DNA of 64,000 nucleotides from Variovorax paradoxus NBRC 15149 (GCF_001591365.1 NZ_BCUT01000001.1:372001-436000); one strand, 5' to 3'. Counted from the stretch's first letter, positions 28,641 to 37,713 are shown. Notes: generated by a model not told the origin, from the sequence alone. Numbers and translations: made by a program.

Positions 28641-29858
28641 ATGCGGACCGAACGCGTCCTCTCGATCGACGACCTGGCCGAGGCCGCTCGGCGCCGCCTG
28701 CCGCCGAGCATCCATGGCTATGTCAGCGGCGGCTCCGAGGACCACGTCTCGCTCGAGGCCAACCGCGCCGCCTTCCGGCGCTGGCGCTTTCTCACGCGGC
28801 CGCTGGTCGACGTCTCGAAACGCTCGCAGGCCATCGATCTGTTCGGCGCGGCGTACGCTTCGCCCGTCGGCATCGCGCCAATGGGCGTCTCGGGCCTGTG
28901 CTGCTTCGATGGCGACGTGGCGCTGGCGCGCGCCGCGGCGAAGGCCGGCGTGCCGTCGGTGCTCAGCGCTGCGTCGACCGTGCCGCTGGAGCTCGTGATG
29001 CGCGAGGCACCGGGCACCTGGTATCAGGCTTATCTGCCCGCGCAGCACGCGGTGATCGATCCGCTGCTCGAGCGATTGAAGGCCGCAGGCGTGGGCGTGC
29101 TGGTGATCACCGTCGATGTGCAGATCGCGTCGGTGCGCGAGAACGAGCTGCGCAACGGCTTCAGCATTCCGTTGCGCTTCACGCCAAGGCTGATGGCCGG
29201 CGGCCTGATGCGTCCGCGATGGATGGTCGAGACCTTCGCGCGCACGCTGTGGAAGCAAGGCATTCCGCGCTTCGAGAACTTCACCGCGACGCGGGGCGGC
29301 CGGATCATCACCGCCGCCAAGGGCGACCATCGCGCGGGCCGCGCCGCCATGACCTGGGACGAGCTCGCGCGCATCCGCGAGCGGTGGCCGGGCCGGCTGC
29401 TGGTCAAGGGCCTGCTGCGGCCCGAGGACGCGCGCGCCGCGCAGCGCATCGGAGCCGACGGCATCTTCGTGTCGAATCACGGAGGCCGCCAGCTCGACGG
29501 CGCGGTCGCACCGCTCGACGTGCTTCCGGCCATGGTTGCCGCAGCGCCGCAGCTGACGGTGCTGCTCGACGGCGGTGTGCGCCGCGGCACCGACGTGCTC
29601 AAGGCGCTGGCGCTGGGCGCCCGCGCCGTCTTCGTCGGCCGGCCCGCGATGTACGGCCTCGCGGCCGGCGGCGAGGCCGGCGCTACGCATGCGCTGGCGC
29701 TGCTGCGGCGCGAGATCGACACCGACCTGGCCCTGCTCGGCTGTGCCGACGTGCGGCAGCTCGGCCCCGACTGGCTGGTGCGCGACGACCGGCTTCCGCT
29801 GCAGGATGGCGAGCGCACGGCTTTCATCCACCCTGCCCCATCCCTGAAGGCATCATGA
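28641..29858 (+). CDS. FMN-dependent alpha-hydroxyacid dehydrogenase/oxidase (mandelate/lactate dehydrogenase family)
   Basis: A 405-residue TIM-barrel flavoprotein oxidising an L-2-hydroxy acid to a 2-oxo acid. Active-site residues correspond to the glycolate oxidase set: Y27 (SIHGYVSGG), Y128 (TWYQAYL), D159 (ITVDVQI), K256 (LLVKGLL), H280 and R283 (VSNHGGRQLDG). The phosphate-binding segment is DGGVRRGTDVLKALALGARAVFVGRP (about 317-342). An insertion of about 25 residues with Trp/Arg/Met (FTPRLMAGGLMRPRWMVE) resembles the membrane-facing segment of (S)-mandelate and L-lactate dehydrogenases. With the ThDP enzyme and aldehyde dehydrogenase it completes a mandelate-like route. Confidence 0.9.
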   Translation: MRTERVLSIDDLAEAARRRLPPSIHGYVSGGSEDHVSLEANRAAFRRWRFLTRPLVDVSKRSQAIDLFGAAYASPVGIAPMGVSGLCCFDGDVALARAAAKAGVPSVLSAASTVPLELVMREAPGTWYQAYLPAQHAVIDPLLERLKAAGVGVLVITVDVQIASVRENELRNGFSIPLRFTPRLMAGGLMRPRWMVETFARTLWKQGIPRFENFTATRGGRIITAAKGDHRAGRAAMTWDELARIRERWPGRLLVKGLLRPEDARAAQRIGADGIFVSNHGGRQLDGAVAPLDVLPAMVAAAPQLTVLLDGGVRRGTDVLKALALGARAVFVGRPAMYGLAAGGEAGATHALALLRREIDTDLALLGCADVRQLGPDWLVRDDRLPLQDGERTAFIHPAPSLKAS

Positions 29859-31525
29859 CAACACCCTTACTTGCTGAACGCACCGGCGGCCAGGTCCTGG
29901 TCGATGCGCTGCGCATCCACGGCATCGATACCGCCTACTGCGTGCCGGGCGAAAGCTTCCTGGCCGTGATCGATGCGCTGTACCACGCACGCGACGCCAT
30001 TCGCCTCATCGTCTGCCGACAGGAAGGTGGCGCGGCCCACATGGCCGAAGCACATGGCAAGCTCACCGGCGAGCCGGGCATCTGCTTCGTCACGCGCGGG
30101 CCAGGCTCGACCAATGCGAGCATTGCCGTTCACACGGCGCGGCAGGATTCGACGCCGCTGATCCTCTTCATCGGCCAGGTCGGCCGCGATGCAATGGGCC
30201 GAGAAGCCTGGCAGGAGATCGACTACCGCCACATGTTCGGCCACATCGCCAAATGGGTCGAACAGGTCGACGATGCACGGCGCCTGCCCGAATTCATCAG
30301 CCGCGCGTTCCACGTCGCAACGTCGGGCCGGCCCGGGCCGGTGGTCCTGGCGCTGCCCGAGGACATGCTGACCGATCTCGTGTCCGTGCCCGACGCGCCG
30401 CGCTACCGCCGCAGCGCTTCGGCCCCGACCAGGGAGGCCATGGACGATCTGGCCGCTGAGCTGCAGCGCGCCGAACGGCCGCTGCTGGTGCTGGGCGGCG
30501 GCGGGTGGACGCGCGAGGCCAGTGCCGACATCACTGCCTTCGCAGCGAACTTCGACCTGCCGGTCGCCTGCGCCTTCCGCCGTCAGGACCTGATCGACAA
30601 CCATGACGACCATTACATCGGCGAGGCCGGCCTGGGCATGGACCCACGCATCGCTCAGCGCATGCGCGACGCCGATCTGGTCATCGCGGTCGGTGCACGC
30701 CTGGGCGAAACCACGACACAGGGTTACTCGTTGCTCGACGTGCCGCTTCCGGCGCAGCGGCTGGTGCATGTGCATCCCGACCCGGAGGAACTCGGGCATG
30801 TCTACCATGCCGAGGTGCCGGTGAATGCCTCGATGCCGGCGTTCGCGCGTGCCGCGCGGGCGCTGAAGCCGATGGCTTCAGCGCGTTGGAATGCCTGGAC
30901 CCGCGCCGCACGCGCCGACCAGCTCGACCACATCCAGCCGCCCGCAACGATGCCCGGCGACGTCGATCTGGGCCAGGTCATGGTCCACTTGCGCGAGACG
31001 CTGCCGCCCGACACCATCGTCAGCAACGGTGCGGGCAACTACACGCTGTGGGTGCAGCGCTTCTGGCGCTACCGCGGGATGCGCACGCAGCTCGCACCCA
31101 CCAGCGGCACCATGGGCTATGGCCTGCCCGCGGCCATCGCGGCAAAGCTGGTGCACCCGGAGCGCACGGCCCTGTGCTTCGCAGGCGACGGCTGCTTCCT
31201 GATGAACGGGCAGGAACTCGCGACGGCCGTGCAGTATCGATTGAACGTGATCGTCATCGTCGTCAATAACGGCATGTACGGGAGCATCCGCATGCATCAG
31301 GAGAGGCACTACCCTGGCAATGTATGGGGCACGGCGCTGGGCAATCCCGACTTCGCCATGCTGGCGCGCTCCTATGGTGCGCATGGCGAGACTGTCAGGC
31401 ACACGAGCGAGTTTCCCGCGGCGCTCGAACGCGCCCGCGTAGCCGGCACGCCGGCGCTGATCGAACTGCACGTAAGCCCGGAGGCACTGTCCCCGAAACT
31501 GACCGTGTCCATGTTGCGAAAGTAG
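29855..31525 (+). CDS. Thiamine-diphosphate-dependent 2-oxoacid decarboxylase/acetolactate-synthase-like enzyme
   Basis: 556 residues with the three ThDP-enzyme domains. The PYR domain has the activating E57 (VCRQEGGAAHMAEAHG). The central domain contains RPLLVLGGGGW. The PP domain has AGDGCFLMNGQELATA and ends the GDG-(about 26)-NN motif with VIVVNNGMYGS. Overlap ATGA with the preceding oxidase gene indicates coupling. It is closer in style to acetolactate synthase-like proteins than to the well-known benzoylformate decarboxylase, but a 2-oxoacid made by the preceding oxidase is the obvious substrate. The product would be the aldehyde for the dehydrogenase at 17258. Confidence 0.88.
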   Translation: MTTPLLAERTGGQVLVDALRIHGIDTAYCVPGESFLAVIDALYHARDAIRLIVCRQEGGAAHMAEAHGKLTGEPGICFVTRGPGSTNASIAVHTARQDSTPLILFIGQVGRDAMGREAWQEIDYRHMFGHIAKWVEQVDDARRLPEFISRAFHVATSGRPGPVVLALPEDMLTDLVSVPDAPRYRRSASAPTREAMDDLAAELQRAERPLLVLGGGGWTREASADITAFAANFDLPVACAFRRQDLIDNHDDHYIGEAGLGMDPRIAQRMRDADLVIAVGARLGETTTQGYSLLDVPLPAQRLVHVHPDPEELGHVYHAEVPVNASMPAFARAARALKPMASARWNAWTRAARADQLDHIQPPATMPGDVDLGQVMVHLRETLPPDTIVSNGAGNYTLWVQRFWRYRGMRTQLAPTSGTMGYGLPAAIAAKLVHPERTALCFAGDGCFLMNGQELATAVQYRLNVIVIVVNNGMYGSIRMHQERHYPGNVWGTALGNPDFAMLARSYGAHGETVRHTSEFPAALERARVAGTPALIELHVSPEALSPKLTVSMLRK

Positions 31526-31556
31526 CTTCCTCTTCTGCCGGCTCCAGCCTTCGCCC

Positions 31557-32105
31557 ATGACTGAAATCACACCCGACGCCTTTTCCCGCGAATGGGATTA
31601 CGCCCTGCGTATCTATGCACAGCCGGGCGTCGCCGAGGCTTGCCTCCTGCTGCAGGACCGTGCGGGCGTCGACGTGACAGTGCTGTTGCATGCGATGTAT
31701 CTCTTCACGGCCAACCGCATTGCCCTTGACGAGCAGGCGCTTGCAAGCGCTGAGGCGCGTGTGGGAGCGTGGCGGCGTGAAGTCACTGCCCCACTGCGTG
31801 CGCTGCGCGCTACCCTCAAGCCCGGGTTCGCCTGCATCCCGGCAACGGCCGTGGAGCAAACCCGACAAAAGATCAAGGCAGCGGAGTTCGATGCGGAGCA
31901 CGCTGCCCTCGCTGCGTTGTCTATGGATGCCGGAATGGATCAGGGCAGTCCGGCATCCTCAGCCGGTGCCGCGGACTTACTGAATCGAGTGCTGAAACTG
32001 TATGCGAGCAACGCACCCCGTCCGCAGCGGCAAGATGCCGCGGTGCGAGAAGCTGTTCTTTGCATGCAGAACCTGCTTAACAAGGAAGACCGGGCAAGAT
32101 CCTGA
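31557..32105 (+). CDS. TIGR02444/DUF2390 family protein
   Basis: A 182-residue protein of unknown function. The family hallmark WDYALRIYAQPGVAEACLLL, then QDRAGVDVTVLLHAMYLF, lies in the first 50 residues, and ALRALRATLKP follows. It is mostly helical, with no signal peptide and no membrane segment. It follows the ThDP enzyme gene after 31 bp and is followed by a promoter region, so it may be the last gene of the catabolic operon or a single gene. The C-terminal 40 residues are less conserved-looking and low-complexity at SSAGAAD. Confidence 0.75.
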   Translation: MTEITPDAFSREWDYALRIYAQPGVAEACLLLQDRAGVDVTVLLHAMYLFTANRIALDEQALASAEARVGAWRREVTAPLRALRATLKPGFACIPATAVEQTRQKIKAAEFDAEHAALAALSMDAGMDQGSPASSAGAADLLNRVLKLYASNAPRPQRQDAAVREAVLCMQNLLNKEDRARS

Positions 32106-32187
32106 ATTCAAGCTCACGAAGTGAAGCTATGGATCGTGGCTGCGCGACCCTGTCTTAGGGTTTATGCGGGTCCGCGTGGGGCGTAGG

Positions 32188-32199
32188 ATTGTTGACAAT
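32188..32199. promoter_or_regulatory. Predicted GntR operator upstream of the ABC transporter operon
   Basis: ATTGT-TG-ACAAT is a perfect palindrome with 5-bp arms. It fits the TNGTNNNACNA-like pattern of FCD-type GntR regulators; such a regulator is encoded at 35307-36017. It lies 53 bp before the first transporter gene, and TTGACA at 32192-32197 inside it could be the -35 element, so binding would block transcription. Confidence 0.6.
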
Positions 32200-32251
32200 A
32201 GGACGACTGAGAAATGTCGTTCCTGTTATCTATCTCCACTGGAGTCCTCCA

Positions 32252-33091
32252 ATGCCAACCGCACTCAAACCCCTCATGGCCAAGGTCTCGTCCTGGCTCG
32301 CCATAGCGTTCTGCATGGTGATGGTGGCCCAGGCCGCCTCTGCCCAGGAATCCCTCAAGGACATCAAGCAGCGCGGCGTGCTCCGAGTCGGCGCCGCCCA
32401 GGCGGAACCATGGTTCTACAAGGATCCGAGCACTTCCCAATGGAGCGGCGTCGGTGTTTCTTTGGGACGGGCCATGGCGGACTCGATGGGCGTGAAGCTG
32501 GACCTTGTGGAGGTCAACTGGGGCACTGCAATCGCGGCACTTCAAGCGAACAAGATCGACATGATGCCCATGCTCGACGCGACTGCCGAGCGGCGGCAGG
32601 CAGCCGACTTTCCCTCAGTGCCCGTACTCTATTTCGCGCAGGCCGTGCTCGTACGCGACGGCTTGGATGTTGCCACCTGGGAAGACCTGAACAACCCCAA
32701 GGTGACGATTGCCGTCACCCGCGGGACCACCCCCGAGGCCGCCGTGAAACGCATGGCGCCGAAGGCGACGGTTTTGACCTTCCCTTCGAATGCCGAGACC
32801 GTGGCTGCTTTCCAGTCCGGCCGCGTGGACGCCTGCTCGATGTTCCATCCGCCGCTGATCATGCTGCAGCAAAAAATCGGCCAGGGACGCATCGTCGTAC
32901 CTAAGCCGGTGGAGTACGGCACCACAAGCATTGCCTTGCGTAAGGGCGCCGACAAGCAGCTCCTCGATCTCATGGACGCGGAGATCAAGAAGAACTACGA
33001 GTCGAACCAAACGCAGCTCTGGTACGAGCAGTTCCTCAAGACGCGTGGTATCGACCCGTCCAAGGTGCCGTCGGTGCGCAAGGAAGGGTAA
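32252..33091 (+). CDS. Polar amino-acid-type ABC transporter substrate-binding protein
   Basis: A 279-residue periplasmic protein of solute-binding family 3. The signal peptide (SSWLAIAFCMVMVAQAASAQ) ends at about residue 30. The mature N-terminus DIKQRGVLRVGAAQAEPWFY is typical, followed by GVGVSLGRAMADSMGVKLDL and the anion-pairing segment MLDATAERRQAADF. ATG 32252 has GGAG nine bases upstream; an earlier in-frame start would run through the operator. With two permeases and an ATPase downstream it forms a complete importer. The ligand is presumably the substrate of the downstream hydroxyproline-type enzymes, possibly a sulfated one. Confidence 0.92.
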   Translation: MPTALKPLMAKVSSWLAIAFCMVMVAQAASAQESLKDIKQRGVLRVGAAQAEPWFYKDPSTSQWSGVGVSLGRAMADSMGVKLDLVEVNWGTAIAALQANKIDMMPMLDATAERRQAADFPSVPVLYFAQAVLVRDGLDVATWEDLNNPKVTIAVTRGTTPEAAVKRMAPKATVLTFPSNAETVAAFQSGRVDACSMFHPPLIMLQQKIGQGRIVVPKPVEYGTTSIALRKGADKQLLDLMDAEIKKNYESNQTQLWYEQFLKTRGIDPSKVPSVRKEG

Positions 33092-33131
33092 GCATGAGCC
33101 CGCGCCGGATGCATTCCTGGAGCCTTGAGAG

Positions 33132-33809
33132 ATGACTTACAACTGGGACTTCACGTTAGTTCTCGGCAGCTCCGGCGTGCTGATGGCGGGCCTGCTCGGA
33201 ACACTGAAGGTCACCGGCGTGGCGCTCGCCTTCGGCATACCGCTGGGGTTGGTCCTTGCATTGGGGCGACTGTCGCGCTACCGCTGGGTGTCGTTTCCGA
33301 TCGGGGTCGTCATCGAGTTCTTGCGTAGCACCCCACCACTGGCGCAGCTGTTCTGGGTCTTCTTTGCACTGCCCATCCTCACAGGCCTGAAGATCGATCC
33401 TTTTGAAGCTTCCGTCATCACCTTCGCGTTGCAATCCTCGGCTTTCTTTGCAGAGTGCTTCCGTGCGGGCATCGTCTCGATCGAGCGAGGCCAATGGGAA
33501 GCGGCGCGAGCGGTTGGCATGCGGCACGACCAGACGTTGCGCCGCATCGTGCTGCCCCAGGCAGTGCGCCGCATGCTGCCGGTGTTTCTTGAGCGCGTCG
33601 TCGAACTGGTGAAAACAACCACGCTCGTTTCAACGGTTTCCTACTCGGACCTGCTCTTCAAGGCCAGCGAACTGGCGGAGCGGACCTTCCGCCCCCTGGA
33701 GGTCTACACCGTGGCGGCCTTGATGTATTTTGTCCTCATCTTCGCGGCGAGCCTGACCGTCGCTTGGATAGAACGCCGCATGGATGCGGGTCACGTCTCC
33801 GCCCACTGA
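33132..33809 (+). CDS. Amino-acid ABC transporter permease (HisM/GlnP type), first subunit
   Basis: A 225-residue inner-membrane protein with about five hydrophobic segments (first at about 10-35, LGSSGVLMAGLLGTLKVTGVA). The polar amino-acid permease signature is EFLRSTPPLAQLFWVFFALP, and the ATPase-contacting EAA loop reads GQWEAARAVGMRHDQTLRRI, followed by VLPQAVRRMLP. It pairs with the next permease as a heterodimer. Confidence 0.93.
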   Translation: MTYNWDFTLVLGSSGVLMAGLLGTLKVTGVALAFGIPLGLVLALGRLSRYRWVSFPIGVVIEFLRSTPPLAQLFWVFFALPILTGLKIDPFEASVITFALQSSAFFAECFRAGIVSIERGQWEAARAVGMRHDQTLRRIVLPQAVRRMLPVFLERVVELVKTTTLVSTVSYSDLLFKASELAERTFRPLEVYTVAALMYFVLIFAASLTVAWIERRMDAGHVSAH

Positions 33810-33810
33810 A

Positions 33811-34488
33811 ATGAATTCCATGAAGCCACATCACTGGGACTTTGCCGCCGTCCTCGATAACTGGCAGATCCTTGCATCCGGCCTGATCGGCACTTTTGAA
33901 CTTGCACTGGCCAGCTTGCTGTGCGGCACGGCCATCGGCCTGGTCGTGGGGGCCGCACGCTACTCGGCTCGGCCGCTGCTGCACTGGCCCGCGACGGCTT
34001 ACGTCGAGTTTTTCCGCAACACACCTGTGCTGGTCCAGATCATCTGGTTCTTCTTCGCCCTGCCGATCCTGATCCAGGTCGATCTCAGTCCTTATGTTGC
34101 TGCGACGCTGGCGCTATCGCTCAACACCGGTGCGTTCATGGCCGAGATATTTCGTGGCGGCATCCGCTCCATCCACCGTGGCCAATGGGAAGCGGCGCGC
34201 GCTGTCGGTATGACCTACATGCAATGCATGCGTCGCGTGATTCTGCCGCAGGCCATCAAGCGCATGCTGCCGGCCTTCACCAACCGCGCGATCGAGCTCT
34301 TCAAGATGACCACGCTCGCATCCGCCATCGCGTTCCACGAGGTGCTCTACGGCGCCAAGACCATCGCGGCGACCCACTTCAATTCGATAGAAGCCTACAC
34401 CACAGTAGCTTTCATCTTCTTCGGACTCGTCTACCCGATGGTGCAGTTTCTCTATGCGATCGAGCGCAACCTTAAAAGAGGCGACTAA
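33811..34488 (+). CDS. Amino-acid ABC transporter permease, second subunit
   Basis: A 225-residue permease closely related to the preceding one: EFFRNTPVLVQIIWFFFALP and the EAA loop GQWEAARAVGMTYMQCMRRV, then ILPQAIKRMLP. ATG 33811 follows the previous stop by one base; ATG 33784 or 33820 are alternatives. The high similarity in the EAA region suggests the two permeases arose by duplication. Confidence 0.93.
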   Translation: MNSMKPHHWDFAAVLDNWQILASGLIGTFELALASLLCGTAIGLVVGAARYSARPLLHWPATAYVEFFRNTPVLVQIIWFFFALPILIQVDLSPYVAATLALSLNTGAFMAEIFRGGIRSIHRGQWEAARAVGMTYMQCMRRVILPQAIKRMLPAFTNRAIELFKMTTLASAIAFHEVLYGAKTIAATHFNSIEAYTTVAFIFFGLVYPMVQFLYAIERNLKRGD

Positions 34489-35310
34489 GTGAAAATTCCT
34501 AACGAGATTCTCCGCGTCGAGGGCCTGAGGAAGAGCTTCGGAAGCAATGAAGTCCTCAAGGGCGTGGACCTTCGCATCGAAAAGGGAGAGACGGTTGTGC
34601 TGCTCGGCGCCAGTGGCTCCGGAAAGAGCACGCTGCTTCGTTGCTTGAACTTCCTTGAGATCCCGACAGGTGGCCGGATCACCTTCTCAGGGACCATTCT
34701 GGGAGCATCCGACAGCAAGGGCGCCGTCCACTACTCGGAGCGCGAAATGGTGGCCACCCGCAAGCGCATCGGCATGGTGTTTCAGCAGTTCAACTTGTTC
34801 CCGCACATGACCGCCATGCAAAACGTGGTCGAAGCGCAGGTCACCGTATTGGGCCGTACGCGCGCGGATGCCGAAAAACGCGCGCGCACCCTGCTCGACA
34901 AGGTCGGGCTTGCCGCCAAGGGCGACAGCTATCCGGCGCGGCTGTCCGGCGGACAGCAACAACGCGTGGCCATTGCGCGCGCGCTCGCCATGGACCCGGA
35001 ACTCATGCTATTCGACGAAGCGACATCGGCGCTGGACCCCGAGCTGGTCGGGGAGGTACTCCAGACCATGCGAGCGCTCGCTGAGGAAGGCATGACGATG
35101 GTCGTCGTCACTCACGAGCTGGGTTTCGCATACCACGTCGCGAGCCGCGTGATCTTTCTCGACCAAGGCCGCATCCTGGAGCAGGGATCACCGCACGCCG
35201 TCCTGCTGCAACCCAAAGCCGCCAGGCTGCGCGATTTCATGGCAGGGCACGTCCAGTTCCGCCTCCCCGAAATCCACGAAAACCAACAGCCACAGGGAGT
35301 TGCAGCATGA
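34489..35310 (+). CDS. Amino-acid ABC transporter ATP-binding protein
   Basis: A 273-residue ATPase. The Walker A is GASGSGKST (about 40-48), Q-loop QQFNLFP, signature [16 protein letters not shown], Walker [15 protein letters not shown]-loop VVTHELGF. It starts with GTG directly after the preceding stop. A stretch after the Walker A ([20 protein letters not shown]) is slightly longer than in GlnQ-type ATPases, as in histidine/opine-type importers. The C-terminal extension of about 20 residues is Gln-rich. It energises the importer. Confidence 0.95.
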   Translation: MKIPNEILRVEGLRKSFGSNEVLKGVDLRIEKGETVVLLGASGSGKSTLLRCLNFLEIPTGGRITFSGTILGASDSKGAVHYSEREMVATRKRIGMVFQQFNLFPHMTAMQNVVEAQVTVLGRTRADAEKRARTLLDKVGLAAKGDSYPARLSGGQQQRVAIARALAMDPELMLFDEATSALDPELVGEVLQTMRALAEEGMTMVVVTHELGFAYHVASRVIFLDQGRILEQGSPHAVLLQPKAARLRDFMAGHVQFRLPEIHENQQPQGVAA

Positions 35311-36017
35311 ACGATACACAAGACAACGATCTCGCCTGGGAAAAGTCTCCTTCCGTGTCCATGGCGAGCCTGCCGGCTTTGACTCGGCGCTCGCAGATTG
35401 CCTCCTTCCTGCGGGAAGCCATCTTCTCGGGCCAGCTGCAGCCAGGCTCTCCACTCGTGGAGACCAAACTCGCCCAACAGTTCGGGGTGAGCCGAGGCCC
35501 TCTGCGCGAAGCGATCCGCGAGCTCAGCGAAGAGGGCTTGCTTCTCAACAAACCCTATGTAGGCACCTATGTCGTCGAAGTCAGCGCGAAGACCCTGACT
35601 GAGGCCTATGAACTGCGAGGCGTTCTGGAACGCAACGCTTTCGAAACCATCTGGCCGCGTCGCGACGCAGCATTCCGGCGCGAACTGCTTTCGCGCCACG
35701 CAAATTTGTTGAATGCCGTCGACGGTGGCGACCTTGGCAGCGAGATCAGTGCGGAGATGAGCTTCCACCGCTTTCCGTACGAGTTTTCCAGCAACGCCCT
35801 GCTCCTGGACATGTGGGAGTTGCTGTCCCAAAAAATCCGGCTGGGTTTCACGCTCTACCAGAAGTCGATCGGGGAGCCCTTGGCCGGCCGTGATGCACAC
35901 GACGCCTACGTGCGCTGCGCGCTGGGCGACGACCTCGACGCGATGCGCGCCGAGATCGACATCCATATCGCCGCAGGACTGAAGTCCGTCCTGAGCTACC
36001 TGAACAATCGCCGCTGA
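35307..36017 (+). CDS. GntR-family (FCD) regulator of the hydroxyproline-type cluster
   Basis: 236 residues. Winged helix at about 25-95 ([20 protein letters not shown], then [20 protein letters not shown], then [17 protein letters not shown]), then the FCD effector domain ([30 protein letters not shown]). ATG overlaps the ATPase stop (ATGA), an unusual placement of a regulator inside its own operon. It is therefore co-transcribed and probably autoregulated through the palindrome at 32188. The effector is likely an imino-acid intermediate. Confidence 0.9.
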   Translation: MNDTQDNDLAWEKSPSVSMASLPALTRRSQIASFLREAIFSGQLQPGSPLVETKLAQQFGVSRGPLREAIRELSEEGLLLNKPYVGTYVVEVSAKTLTEAYELRGVLERNAFETIWPRRDAAFRRELLSRHANLLNAVDGGDLGSEISAEMSFHRFPYEFSSNALLLDMWELLSQKIRLGFTLYQKSIGEPLAGRDAHDAYVRCALGDDLDAMRAEIDIHIAAGLKSVLSYLNNRR

Positions 36018-36058
36018 GTCGCGCGCGAATCATCAAACTCACCTGGGAACTAGCTGAA

Positions 36059-37603
36059 ATGGAACGCCCTAACATCCTCTTCGTGATGTGCGACCAGATG
36101 TCTGCGCTCGCGCTATCGCTCTACGGCCACAAGGTGACCAAGACGCCGCACCTGGCCGCGCTCGCCGAGCAAGGCGTGCTGTTTGAGAATGCCTACACCA
36201 CTTTCCCGCTGTGCACGCCCGCGCGCGTGTCGCTTGCAACAGGCGAACTTCCGAGCACCATTGGCGGGTACGACAACGGAGCCGAGCTGCCTGCGTCGGT
36301 GCCGACCTTTGCGCACTACGCTCGGCTGCTGGGCTACCAGACTTCCGTCAGCGGCAAGCTGCATTACATCGGGCCCGACCAATTGCATGGATTCGAGGAG
36401 CGCCTGACCACCGACATCTACCCCGCCAGTTTCGAATGGACAGCAAATTGGGACAAGGATGCCCCCCGCTACGACTTTGACGCTCACGGCGGGGTCAGCA
36501 CGACCGAGACCGTGGCCGATGCCGGTCCATGCGCGCGCAGCTTGCAGCTCGACTACGACGAGGAAGTGCTCGAGCGCGCGGTGCGCAAGATCTTCGACCT
36601 CAAGCGCAGTTCGGACAAGCGCCCTTTTCTTCTCAAGGTTTCATTCACCCATCCGCACGACCCTTACGTGATCACGAAGGAGTTCTGGGATCAGTATTCG
36701 GACGAAGAGATCGACCTGCCGAGCACGCCCGAACTCCCGCTGGATCGGTGGGATCAACATAGCCAGTACCTTTTCGCGCATTTCCGAATGGCGGAAACCC
36801 AAATTTCACCACAGCAGGTGAAGAACGCCCGCAGAGGCTACTACGGTGCCATCAGCTATGTCGATCGCAACCTCGGCATCCTGATGCAGGCGCTGCAAGA
36901 TGCAGGCTATGACAAGAACACCGTCGTGATTTTCACGGCCGATCATGGAGACATGATGGGCGAACACGGCCTCTGGTTCAAGAAAACCTTCTATGACTGG
37001 GCCATGCGCGTCCCCCTGCTCATCCACGCGCCCAGCCGGTTTGCGCCCGCGCGAGTGAAGAGCAATGTCTCGCTGGTGGACCTTCTGCCGACCATTGTCG
37101 ACCTGGCCGGGGGTTCCCCCGGCTTGCTGACCGAAGGCCTCCCGGGGCGCAGCCTGGTGCCTGCCCTGGAGGGCGGCGCGATCGAAGGACCCGATGTGAT
37201 CTATGCGGAGCACACCGATGGCGGCACGCCGAAGCCGCGCGTCATGGTGCGCATGGGAAAGTGGAAGTACATCATCAGTCGCGCATTTCCCACGCAGCTT
37301 TTCAATCTCGAAGACGATCCGCTGGAATTGCGGAACCTCGCGGACATTCCCGAAGTGTCGACGCTCCAGGCGCAGCTGCAAGAAATCTGCGACAGCCGCT
37401 GGAATCTTGACCAGCTGGAGAAGGATGTCCGGGCCAGCCAACAGCGTCATCGCCTCGTGCACGCGGCGTTGAACAAGGGACGCTTTCAGACCTGGGAATA
37501 CCAACCCGGTGCGGACGCACACGCGCGGTATGTGCGCCGGGGCGACTCATTTCCCACTGTCGAACAAGCCGGCTACGTGCGGTATCCGGAAAGCGCCGAC
37601 TAG
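36059..37603 (+). CDS. Choline-sulfatase-like (type I) sulfatase
   Basis: A 514-residue cytoplasmic sulfatase (no signal peptide) of the alkaline-phosphatase superfamily. The formylglycine motif is C52-T-P-A-R56 in TTFPLCTPARVSLATG. D12 (MCDQMS) and the DHG site (FTADHGDMMGEHGLWFKK) provide metal ligands. Sequences such as YIGPDQLHGFEERLTTDIYP match BetC choline sulfatases closely, and the length is the same. Activity needs conversion of C52 to formylglycine by an enzyme not seen in the window. No choline dehydrogenase is nearby; the neighbours are hydroxyproline-type enzymes and an amino-acid importer. The substrate may therefore be an O-sulfated imino acid instead of choline sulfate. Confidence 0.88.
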   Translation: MERPNILFVMCDQMSALALSLYGHKVTKTPHLAALAEQGVLFENAYTTFPLCTPARVSLATGELPSTIGGYDNGAELPASVPTFAHYARLLGYQTSVSGKLHYIGPDQLHGFEERLTTDIYPASFEWTANWDKDAPRYDFDAHGGVSTTETVADAGPCARSLQLDYDEEVLERAVRKIFDLKRSSDKRPFLLKVSFTHPHDPYVITKEFWDQYSDEEIDLPSTPELPLDRWDQHSQYLFAHFRMAETQISPQQVKNARRGYYGAISYVDRNLGILMQALQDAGYDKNTVVIFTADHGDMMGEHGLWFKKTFYDWAMRVPLLIHAPSRFAPARVKSNVSLVDLLPTIVDLAGGSPGLLTEGLPGRSLVPALEGGAIEGPDVIYAEHTDGGTPKPRVMVRMGKWKYIISRAFPTQLFNLEDDPLELRNLADIPEVSTLQAQLQEICDSRWNLDQLEKDVRASQQRHRLVHAALNKGRFQTWEYQPGADAHARYVRRGDSFPTVEQAGYVRYPESAD

Positions 37604-37713
37604 ACGCGCTCCACCCTGCCCCGCTGATCTTCCAGGTCGTTTGCCCCGGCCGGTGGCGCAGCTTTGCCCAAAAGAACTACCCATTCCTTCTACTTTTACC
37701 TCAGGAGCCCTCC

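Noticed and set aside
29855-31525. Calling the ThDP enzyme acetolactate synthase for branched-chain amino-acid synthesis
   Set aside because: No regulatory small subunit or ilvC follows; it is translationally coupled to an alpha-hydroxyacid dehydrogenase, which suggests a catabolic 2-oxoacid decarboxylase.
36059-37603. Naming the sulfatase betC outright
   Set aside because: Motifs are BetC-like, but no choline dehydrogenase or choline transporter is nearby and the context points to a hydroxyproline-type substrate, so no symbol was given.
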